DNA from: Desulfobacterales bacterium
GTDB lineage: Bacteria; Desulfobacterota; Desulfobacteria; Desulfobacterales; UBA2174_A
Assembly (NCBI GenBank): GCA_025454075.1
Contig: JALOPD010000041.1
Span: forward strand, 1-39,032
Direction of reading: 5' to 3'
Length of the DNA: 39,032 bases
This document shows positions 23,989 through 31,108 of this stretch, piece after piece. How positions within the stretch are numbered: position 1 is the first letter of the stretch; each line of letters begins with the position of its first letter. The notes under the pieces were generated by a model. That model was given only the letters and a program-made list of their open reading frames with translations. It searched no databases and was not told the origin of the DNA. The position numbers and the translations under genes are program-made.

Positions 23989-26900
23989 CTAGTTATGCTT
24001 CCACGACTCCACGCGGATCTTCTTCTGCGGGATGTTGACCAGGAACGCGTTCAGGCCGGTGACATCGCCGCTGCCCGCCGACCCGTCCAGCTGGTACTGC
24101 GGGGTGGAGGTGGTGACGAACAGCGTGTCCTTGAACAGCACCGGCGCTGAGCCCTGCCCGCGGCCGACGTAGACGCCGATGGGTACCACCAGGCTGCCGT
24201 TGACGAGCACCTTGTCGGCGTCGTTGAACTTTCCGTCGCCGTTGATGTCGAAGACCGGCTTGGCGGGCGGCAGCCCGGTCTTGTAGTCGAGCGCGAACAC
24301 GTAGGTGTCGCCGCTGCCCGTGCAGATGTCCGCATCCGGGAGGAAGGTCGTGAAGAAGACGATCCCGCCCACGGCCAGGGGCTTGGTGAACACGCGCTCG
24401 CTGCCGCCGACCAGCGTCGGCCCGCCCCAGGTGCTTTGCCCGGCGAAGAGCTTCATGGCCCAGGGGCTGGAGCCGGCATTGGTGCCGTTGATGGTGCGCA
24501 GCTTCAATGTCGTGCCGCCGATGGTCGCCGTGGTGAAGCGCGCCTCGTGGGTGGTCAGGTCCGCCAGGCTGTAGGGGGTGGCCCGCGGCGTCTGGGCGTC
24601 TTTGAGCCCGAAGAAATACTGCTGCTGGTTGTTGACCTTGTCGGCCGCGGTCTCGTAGCGGCCGGTGCCGTAGTAGACCCACAGCCCGTTGCTGCCCTGG
24701 TTGTAGGCGATGCTGGCCTTGCCGCGGATCGGCCGTTCATCGGGCCCCGACGGGTAGGGGTTGAACTTGAACAGCTTGGAGACCGAGGGGGTCTGGCCCT
24801 TGCCGATGCTGTCCACGCGGTACATCGTCCCGTAAAGGTCGCCCGCGTAGAGGCAGTCCTCGATGCGGTCCTGGGCGTAGAAATTGGCCGTCACCGGGCT
24901 GCTCAGCGCGTTGTTCTTCTGGCCGACTTCCACCAGGGCCAGCGTGCCGTTCGCCAGGGCGCGGTGGCCGGCGCTGCCCTCGATCTGCTCGTTGTTCGAG
25001 AAGGTTCCCGACACCTCCACCAGAAAGAGCGTGCCGGTGAGGTCCGGGCTGATCATGATCGAGGTGATCTTGCCTTTGGCCCCGCTGGTCTGGCCGGTGA
25101 CGACCTCGCCCGCGACGAAGTTCTCCGTCGCCAGGTTTTTGTAGCCGAGGCTCTTCTTCTCGGTGGTCGGCTTGATCTTGTTGATGGTGTTCTGGCCGTC
25201 GCTCCACAGGCCGTTGCCGGTGTCGGCCTCGACGCCGTAGAGATAGGCCTCCTTGTTGTACTGCAGGTTGTCGTTCTCGTGGTAGCCGGAGCTCACGAAA
25301 ACCCCCCAGGCCGAGGCGTTCGCGCCGTGGGACACGCGCTCGATGGCCGCGTCCGCCCAGCTCTCCCCCATGTCCGCGTCGGTCAGCTCCCAGAGGAACT
25401 TGGCCGGGTCGGTGCTCCCGTCGAAGGACTCGCCCGAGGTGACGTCGAGCGCCGTGTAGGCCGTCCCACCCCCCCGCTGGCCCACCAGCAGCATCGTGCG
25501 CCACTTCTTGGTGTCCCCGCCGAAATAACCGTACACGTCGGCCACCTGCGGGGAGCCGTCCATCAGGTAGCGGTGGCAGTAGGAAAACGAGCACATGTCG
25601 TAGGACGCCCCGTTGGCGGCCTCGTTCAGCTTCGCCTGCAGGCTCTTGGGCAGGAAGGCCCACTTCTCGCTTCCGTCCTCCAGGCTGAAGGCGTGCAGCA
25701 GGCCGTCGTTCGACCCCACGTAGGCCATCTTCTTGCGCGGGTTCGTCACCGAGAGGTTGCGCTTGAAGCTCGCGTAGTTGTCGAAGGAGTAGTAAAACGG
25801 GGGGTCGCCCACCACCATCGGGGTGGAGTGGATGATGTCGCCGATCTTCTTGCACAGGTAGTTGTCGCCGGCGAGCGTGCTGCTTGTGTAGGCGATTGCG
25901 CTGTTGCTGTCGTCGACGGTCCACACGCTGCGGTTGACCGGGACGTTCTCGCTCGCCTTCCACAGCGAGGCGCTCCACTTGCCGTTCGTGTCCTTGGTGA
26001 CCGCCTGCAGATCGCCGGTCCAGTTGCCGGCGTTGAAGGAGGCCAGCAGCACCATGTCGCCGAGATCGGTCGAAGTGGTGGCCGCCGGCGCCGAGCCGAA
26101 GAAGACCGCGCCTTTCACTTGGTTCATGATGATGCGGAAGGCGTCTATCAACTGGTCCTTGGTTTCGGCCATGTAGGGCCTGGCCTTGCCGCTGGCGTCC
26201 TCCTGGTGCATGGCATACAGGCTGTCGCTGGTCGAGGCCTTGCCGCGCGTGTTGGCCACGTCGGCCAGAACATACAGCTGCTCGTCCTCGCCCTCCGGGA
26301 GGCCGAAGCCGACGCCGATGACGCTCACCCCCGCGTCGGCGGTGGCGTTCACGTTGGTGGCCACGAGGTTCTTGTACCAGGTGTTGTAGGCTTCGTTGTA
26401 TAGCCCGGTGTCGGTCGTGCTGGGCACGTTCCCCATCCCGTCGGTCACCTCGATCAGGAACTTCGGCTGGCAGGAGGCGTCCTGGAACTTGACCCCGACC
26501 TCCGCGTTTACGATCGGGTCCCACTCGGCCTTCTCCTTGTTGAAATATTTCTTGCCCCCCAGGATCGACGGGCCGAAGGGCGTGCTCGAGTAGGTCGAGA
26601 GGCCGGCCACCGCCGCCTGCAGCTTCGCCTGATGCTCGGCCGTGTGCGGGTTGCAGCCGGCGTGAACCAGGGTGTAGTCGAGCTCCGGCCGGTAGTAGGA
26701 AAGGTAGTCGTTGGCCCACGAGCCGAAGCCCCAGGAGATCCCGGTGTCCTTGACGAGCTCGCTGATGACGGTCTTGGCCACGTTGATCTTGGTCTCGACC
26801 GTCACCCCGGTCCAGGGATCCATGGCCCAGTCGACCTGGGCTGCGGTCCGCGGCCGGGCGGATTCGAAGAGCTGAGGATACGCGGCCGTGCTGAAGGTGG

Positions 26901-29010
26901 GCGAATTGTCGCTGGCATGGGCCCGGATCTTGACCGTGACCGGGTCGCTCAGGGTCTGGTAGGGCACGAACCGTATCTTCGCGTCGGTGACGGTGGCCCC
27001 TTTGGGGATCGGGAGCGCATCGAAGCGGATCGCGGCTCCGTAACCGTTCCCGCCCTGGGCCAGCCTCAGGGTGCCGCCCGTGGCGTTGTAGGGGATTGCA
27101 CTGAAGGCGTCGCCGTCGTCGGTCGACCGCATGACGCTGGTCTGGTGAGTTTTGATTTCACCGCCGTCGTCGTAGCTGACAGTGAAGACCGGTTTGGAGG
27201 GGTTGTAACCGTCGAAGGAGCGCGCCAGGCGGTAGCCGGTGCCGGAGACTTTCTCGATGATGAAGGTGAGGGCGTTGCCCGGTTTCCAGCCGTCCCGGTT
27301 GACGATCTCCTGCACCACCGGGCTGAGGTTGGGCGTTTCGGGCAGCACGTCGGTCTCCTTCACCAGGTCCATCTCCCAGGTCATCGAACCCGACAGATCC
27401 AGCAGGATCATCACGGCGGGGCTCGAGATGTTCTGGGTGTAGAGCGGGATGTCCCCGCACTGGATCTTGCCCTGCGGCATGATCGCCAGGCTCACCCGCA
27501 CCTCGGCCGGGCTGTAGAGCGCGTTCGGGTCGGTGAAGCGGATGAAGGCCTCGTAGGTCCCGGCGGTGAGGCCGGTCGTGTTGAAGGAGACGATGTAGTT
27601 CTTCTCCTCGCCGGGGCCGAGCGTGCCGCTTCCCGGCAGCGGGTTGAGGACCAGCCAGCCGGTGCCTTTAGAATAGATCACCTCGGAGGTGTAGTTCATC
27701 GTCGTGGCGCCGCTGTTGATCAGGTCGAAGCGCTGGCTCTCGGGGTTGGTGCCCTCGAAGCAGGAGCGGCCGAGCTCGGTGTTGCTGAGCGTGATGATGG
27801 CCGGTCCGCTCGCCCCACCTCCGGCCTGCCCGTATTCGATGTGCAGAAGCGGCGCCTTGTTGGGGTCGGGGTTGTCGAAGGTCCAGGCATAGCGCGTCAG
27901 CGTTCCGCCGCCCGGTCCCAGATGGAAAACCATGGATTTGTCGCTCGAGTCCCAGCCGGTCTGCCCCACGATATCCTGAACCACGCTTTTGATGTCGACG
28001 GAGGTGTAGACTTGGCCGGCGGTCCACGCAGGGAGGCCGCTCCATGAGGCATAGACGGTCTTTGGAACCGGGGTGTTGTTGTTGCGGCGATAGATCACGC
28101 TCGGGTCCGCGTATGTGTTCGCCGTTGTGAAGGTGGGAGGGCTCAGCCGCTTTTCCCCTTGAATCCGAACGTATCCCGTTTCAGCGGGTCGGTCCTGCTT
28201 GGCCGTGAATTTGATGCAGGCGTAGTTGATGACTGCACCTTGGGGGATGTTGACGTTTTTGAACCTCAGCCCCGGATAGTAATACGAGCTGTTGCCAAAT
28301 TGCAGCGTGTCTCCGTTATAGGTAGTGGCGGATGCGCCGAAATATCCCTGGTACAGGTCGTCGCTCGATGCCGACACCCTCACATCGATGGCGTTGACCG
28401 TATACTCGACGCGCAGCTTGGGGGCCTTGTTCGGGTCGGCGTTCCAGGACTTGGCTTTTCGGAAGACGTCGTCGTTGTTGCTGATGATGAAGGCCATGGC
28501 GTTGCCGGGGGCCCAGCCGGAACGGTCGACGATCTTCTGAACGATGCTTTTCAGCTCGGCCGTCTGGTGCACCTGGTCCACCGTCACCCAGGGGTAGTCG
28601 ACCACCCAGTTCACCTTCGGGGTGCTGTAGGTGTTGGTCAGCATGAGGTTGAAGGGGGCGGTGGTGAAGGCCGGCGCGTTGTCCGAGGCCACGCCTTCGA
28701 TGGTGAAGGTGGTCGGGGCCGTGTCCTGGCCGTCGGCCGCGAATTCGATGTAGGCGCGGGTGATGGGTGCGCCCTTGGGGATGGTCAGGTTGGCGAAGCG
28801 CAGGCCGGTCAGGCGGTAGAGCCCGCCCAGGTCGAGCGTGGCGTCGGTCAGCGTAACCACCCCCAGCCCGCCTTCCTCGGCGTCGCTGTCGCTTGCCGCC
28901 ACGCGCACCTCCAGAGCTTCGGTGGCGGCCGGCACCTGGGTAGGCGACGCCGCCACAAAGGCGAGGGCGAAAACGGAGCATATGAATTTAATGATGAAAT
29001 CGGGTTTCAT
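23989..29010 (-). CDS. pilY1: PilY1-like pilus/adhesin protein with split vWA domain and C-terminal propeller
   Basis: A 1673-residue secreted protein; residues 1-29 are a signal peptide. Two related modules at about 34-207 and 209-395 each end in a helix-plus-strand pattern (IVxxxGWxxxxxMxFxI) and LxxEYx. A beta domain at 400-508 follows. The von Willebrand A MIDAS motif DLSGSM is near 537, but about 200 residues of further module-like sequence come before the next vWA part (INVAKTVISELV near 742; vWA continues to about 960). From about 1090 (MAYVGSNDGLLHAF) a PilY1/PilC-type beta-propeller runs to the end, with a calcium-loop candidate DINGDGKFNDADK near 1590. PilY1 proteins sit at the type IV pilus tip and act in adhesion and retraction control. 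AAGGAGA precedes ATG 29010. No pilin gene is in the window. Confidence 0.9.
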   Translation of the reverse strand: MKPDFIIKFICSVFALAFVAASPTQVPAATEALEVRVAASDSDAEEGGLGVVTLTDATLDLGGLYRLTGLRFANLTIPKGAPITRAYIEFAADGQDTAPTTFTIEGVASDNAPAFTTAPFNLMLTNTYSTPKVNWVVDYPWVTVDQVHQTAELKSIVQKIVDRSGWAPGNAMAFIISNNDDVFRKAKSWNADPNKAPKLRVEYTVNAIDVRVSASSDDLYQGYFGASATTYNGDTLQFGNSSYYYPGLRFKNVNIPQGAVINYACIKFTAKQDRPAETGYVRIQGEKRLSPPTFTTANTYADPSVIYRRNNNTPVPKTVYASWSGLPAWTAGQVYTSVDIKSVVQDIVGQTGWDSSDKSMVFHLGPGGGTLTRYAWTFDNPDPNKAPLLHIEYGQAGGGASGPAIITLSNTELGRSCFEGTNPESQRFDLINSGATTMNYTSEVIYSKGTGWLVLNPLPGSGTLGPGEEKNYIVSFNTTGLTAGTYEAFIRFTDPNALYSPAEVRVSLAIMPQGKIQCGDIPLYTQNISSPAVMILLDLSGSMTWEMDLVKETDVLPETPNLSPVVQEIVNRDGWKPGNALTFIIEKVSGTGYRLARSFDGYNPSKPVFTVSYDDGGEIKTHQTSVMRSTDDGDAFSAIPYNATGGTLRLAQGGNGYGAAIRFDALPIPKGATVTDAKIRFVPYQTLSDPVTVKIRAHASDNSPTFSTAAYPQLFESARPRTAAQVDWAMDPWTGVTVETKINVAKTVISELVKDTGISWGFGSWANDYLSYYRPELDYTLVHAGCNPHTAEHQAKLQAAVAGLSTYSSTPFGPSILGGKKYFNKEKAEWDPIVNAEVGVKFQDASCQPKFLIEVTDGMGNVPSTTDTGLYNEAYNTWYKNLVATNVNATADAGVSVIGVGFGLPEGEDEQLYVLADVANTRGKASTSDSLYAMHQEDASGKARPYMAETKDQLIDAFRIIMNQVKGAVFFGSAPAATTSTDLGDMVLLASFNAGNWTGDLQAVTKDTNGKWSASLWKASENVPVNRSVWTVDDSNSAIAYTSSTLAGDNYLCKKIGDIIHSTPMVVGDPPFYYSFDNYASFKRNLSVTNPRKKMAYVGSNDGLLHAFSLEDGSEKWAFLPKSLQAKLNEAANGASYDMCSFSYCHRYLMDGSPQVADVYGYFGGDTKKWRTMLLVGQRGGGTAYTALDVTSGESFDGSTDPAKFLWELTDADMGESWADAAIERVSHGANASAWGVFVSSGYHENDNLQYNKEAYLYGVEADTGNGLWSDGQNTINKIKPTTEKKSLGYKNLATENFVAGEVVTGQTSGAKGKITSIMISPDLTGTLFLVEVSGTFSNNEQIEGSAGHRALANGTLALVEVGQKNNALSSPVTANFYAQDRIEDCLYAGDLYGTMYRVDSIGKGQTPSVSKLFKFNPYPSGPDERPIRGKASIAYNQGSNGLWVYYGTGRYETAADKVNNQQQYFFGLKDAQTPRATPYSLADLTTHEARFTTATIGGTTLKLRTINGTNAGSSPWAMKLFAGQSTWGGPTLVGGSERVFTKPLAVGGIVFFTTFLPDADICTGSGDTYVFALDYKTGLPPAKPVFDINGDGKFNDADKVLVNGSLVVPIGVYVGRGQGSAPVLFKDTLFVTTSTPQYQLDGSAGSGDVTGLNAFLVNIPQKKIRVESWKHN

Positions 29011-29281
29011 GGCCTATCTCCTTGTCTGTTTTGCCTCCCAAGCAATCGGACGAATTTTTTCCGCGATCTAAGAGAGCAATTTACATGCCGAGGGGGTTGC
29101 TGCGGTTCACAGCCTGGATTATTGTTTTTAACTATCTGTATTTATGCTGGAATAGAATTTGAGCGAAAGGAGCTGAACCGGTGCGGAGGCGGGATTAAGA
29201 GCTAAAAAATCTTATGGGTAAAAAAAGTTTTTATAGTTATTGCCAGGCAATGCTTACAGGGGCTGAATCGGAGTGTCCGGT
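29011..29281. other. Leader region between bactofilin 1 and pilY1 with a 13-base palindrome
   Basis: These 271 bases are A/T-richer than the surroundings. ATTGCCAGGCAAT at 29239-29251 is a perfect palindrome with a one-base centre and could be an operator. A run of A and T at 29205-29238 lies beside it. A good ribosome-binding site for pilY1 sits at the left end (AAGGAGA on the minus strand). I see no clear sigma-54 -24/-12 pair. Confidence 0.45.
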
Positions 29282-29671
29282 CTATTTTTTGGGTGAAAGC
29301 TCTTTGGGGTCTGCGGGTTTTTCGGACTGAGACTTGCTGCCGAGCATGCGTGACACCCCCTCGAACACAGCCCCCTGACGGATTTCATAGGAAGCGGCGG
29401 TGGCCTCGCCGTTGAAGCGGCCGGACGGCTGGACTTCCAACTGGCGCCGGGCGAGCACTTTGCCGGTGACGGCCCCCTGGATGACGATGCTGCGCGCGTC
29501 GACCTCGGCCTCCACGACCCCGCTGGCCCCTACGAACAGGTCGCCGGCCAGGCGGATGACCCCCTTGACGCGGCCGTCCACGTGCAGGTTCTCCTCGCCG
29601 CTGATCTCGCCCTCCACGACCACGGGTCGGCTGACAAGCGAGGTGGTGCCGGACGATTCGTCTTTTGCCAT
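29282..29671 (-). CDS. Bactofilin family protein 1
   Basis: A 129-residue polymer-forming cytoskeletal protein (DUF583). The beta-helix core at about 15-105 shows regular short strands with the typical turn pattern: VVVEGEISGEENLHVDGRVKGVI, LFVGASGVVEAEVDARSIVIQGAVTGKV (each family-like but shown in part), RQLEVQPSGRFNGE. The N- and C-termini are polar and disordered, as usual. Bactofilins assemble without nucleotides and scaffold polarity, stalk, wall or pilus functions. AAGGAG lies before ATG 29671. It follows bactofilin 2 after 22 bases and precedes pilY1. Confidence 0.9.
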   Translation of the reverse strand: MAKDESSGTTSLVSRPVVVEGEISGEENLHVDGRVKGVIRLAGDLFVGASGVVEAEVDARSIVIQGAVTGKVLARRQLEVQPSGRFNGEATAASYEIRQGAVFEGVSRMLGSKSQSEKPADPKELSPKK

Positions 29672-29693
29672 CGGTCGAGGCTCCTTTCCGGGG

Positions 29694-30110
29694 CTATTTA
29701 TGGTCGGGGCGCTTGGCCGGCCCGCCGCCGTCGGCCGGTTTTTTCATCTCGATCTCGCCGTTGAATGTGGCGCCGTCCACCACTGAAATCCGCGGGGTGG
29801 TCATGCGGCCGTTCACCACCGCGCTTTTCTCGAGGTGAATTTTTCCCTTGGCGGAGAGCGTGCCCGTTACATTGCCGCTCACGGCAAGAGTGACGGCCCG
29901 GATGTCGCCGTTCAGAACGGCCGGCGGGGCGACGACGAGCTCGCCGTCCAGGTCGACCTCGCCTTCGAGCCTGCCCATCACGATCAGGTTGCCGCTGCCG
30001 GAGATTTTCCCCTTTACGGCCAGTTTGGCCCCGAAAAAGGCGGTGTCGCCGTTGCTGCGCGCGGCATCCGCGACGGCAGCCTCAGGCTTGTCTTTGGCAA
30101 AAATCCCCAT
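29694..30110 (-). CDS. Bactofilin family protein 2
   Basis: A 138-residue bactofilin with the core repeat pattern AKLAVKGKISGSGNLIVMG, LEGEVDLDGELVVAPPAVLNG and VSGNVTGTLSAKGKIHL followed by VVNGRMTTPRISVVDGATFNGEIEM. Core strands run about 25-122, with a polar head and a proline/glycine-rich tail. It differs enough from bactofilin 1 to suggest an old duplication and possible co-polymerisation. AGGAGAG lies before ATG 30110. It is the first gene of the bactofilin pair, and a promoter with a Fur-box-like palindrome is seen upstream. Confidence 0.9.
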   Translation of the reverse strand: MGIFAKDKPEAAVADAARSNGDTAFFGAKLAVKGKISGSGNLIVMGRLEGEVDLDGELVVAPPAVLNGDIRAVTLAVSGNVTGTLSAKGKIHLEKSAVVNGRMTTPRISVVDGATFNGEIEMKKPADGGGPAKRPDHK

Positions 30111-30149
30111 GGGTGCGCTCTCTCCTGCGTGGCGTAATAAGAGTCATCG

Positions 30150-30187
30150 GACAATGATTATCATATACCAAAACCCAAAAAAGACAA
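30150..30187 (-). promoter_or_regulatory. Promoter before the bactofilin genes overlapping a Fur-box-like palindrome
   Basis: On the minus strand, TTGTCT (30187-30182) and TATGAT (30165-30160) are 16 bases apart, with the -10 matching at five of six positions. The site GACAATGATTATCATATAC at 30150-30168 covers the -10 and matches the classical 19-base Fur box at 15 positions, with a perfect ATGATTATCAT core. If a Fur-type regulator binds, it would repress the bactofilin genes when iron is high. The divergent pcm gene starts 87 bases away. Confidence 0.5.
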
Positions 30188-30254
30188 CCGCTCCATCCGG
30201 GCCGCCTGACAAAGCGGCTCGGCTTGTGATATGGAGGGGAGAAAGGAGCGCATC

Positions 30255-30977
30255 ATGAGACAACGCCTTGTCGCCCTCCTGTTTGTTTGGCTGCTGCCCT
30301 GGACGGCGCTGCCGTCCGGCGCAGCGGAACCCGCGGCCATGCGGGAGGCCCGGGAGCGCATGGTGCGCGAGCAGATCCAGGCCCGCGGCATCTCCCGACC
30401 CGAAGTGCTCCGAGCGATGCGCTCGGTGCCCCGGCATTGGTTTGTCCCCGCGGACCTCGCCGACTCCGCGTACCAGGACCACCCCCTTCCCATCGGAGAG
30501 GGCCAGACCATATCCCAGCCTTATATCGTGGCCCTCATGACGGAGCTTCTCGATCTGAAGCCGAGCGAAAAGGTGCTGGAGATCGGGACGGGCTCAGGGT
30601 ACCAGGCCGCCGTTTTGTCGGCCCTCCCCTCCAATGTCTTCACCATAGAAATTAAACAAAAACTTTTTGAAAACGCTTCCAATAACCTGAAAAAGTACGA
30701 TTATAAGAATGTAACGTGCCGCCACGGCGACGGCTATTTCGGCTGGCCCGAGGCGGCGCCGTTCGATGCCATCATGATCACCGCCGCGGTGGACCACATC
30801 CCCCCGCCCCTGGTCGCACAGATCAAGGACGGCGGCCGGCTGGTGCTGCCGCTGGGCAGCCCGTTCGGGTATCAGAACCTGGTGCTCGTGACCAAGCGCG
30901 GGCAGGACGTCGTCCTGCGGAACATCATCGGCGTGCTCTTTGTGCCGCTCACCGGGCATGCCCTGGACAAACGCTGA
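30255..30977 (+). CDS. pcm: Protein-L-isoaspartate O-methyltransferase with signal peptide
   Basis: A 240-residue Pcm. The catalytic domain has the family motifs MREARERMVREQIQARGI, RHWFVPADLADSAYQDHPLPIGEGQTISQPYIVALM, the SAM-binding VLEIGTGSGYQAAVLS and RLVLPLGS (all given in part). It methylates isoaspartyl residues formed by ageing of proteins. Unlike the cytoplasmic E. coli enzyme, it begins with a convincing signal peptide (VALLFVWLLPWTALPSGAAE). AAGGAG six bases before ATG 30255 fixes the start. It appears to be monocistronic or joined loosely with the spermidine-synthase-like gene 131 bases downstream. Confidence 0.92.
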   Translation: MRQRLVALLFVWLLPWTALPSGAAEPAAMREARERMVREQIQARGISRPEVLRAMRSVPRHWFVPADLADSAYQDHPLPIGEGQTISQPYIVALMTELLDLKPSEKVLEIGTGSGYQAAVLSALPSNVFTIEIKQKLFENASNNLKKYDYKNVTCRHGDGYFGWPEAAPFDAIMITAAVDHIPPPLVAQIKDGGRLVLPLGSPFGYQNLVLVTKRGQDVVLRNIIGVLFVPLTGHALDKR

Positions 30978-31000
30978 TGACGTTGTGAGAGGCCCAATTT

Positions 31001-31033
31001 CGGCGTTGCGCTTTCCCGCCTGCGGCGGGAAAG
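31001..31033 (+). repeat. Post-gene repeat fragment with a perfect hairpin after pcm
   Basis: The 12-mer CGGCGTTGCGCT (31001-31012) is identical to 3624-3635 after queH. It runs into CTTTCCCGCC (31011-31020), loop TGC, and its exact complement GGCGGGAAAG (31024-31033). The 10-bp stem follows the pcm stop by 34 bases and could act as a terminator, but there is no T-run after it. Confidence 0.5.
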
Positions 31034-31108
31034 ATGTTGGATGGTCAAGTTCAATTATCGTTTAATCAAGTTGGATTCTGACAAGCGAATCAACTTTGGC
31101 GTCAGTTT

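Noticed and set aside
24436..26403. A 655-residue plus-strand open frame opposite pilY1
   Set aside because: It is valine/glycine/alanine-rich complement sequence without domains, while the minus strand encodes the PilY1 propeller.
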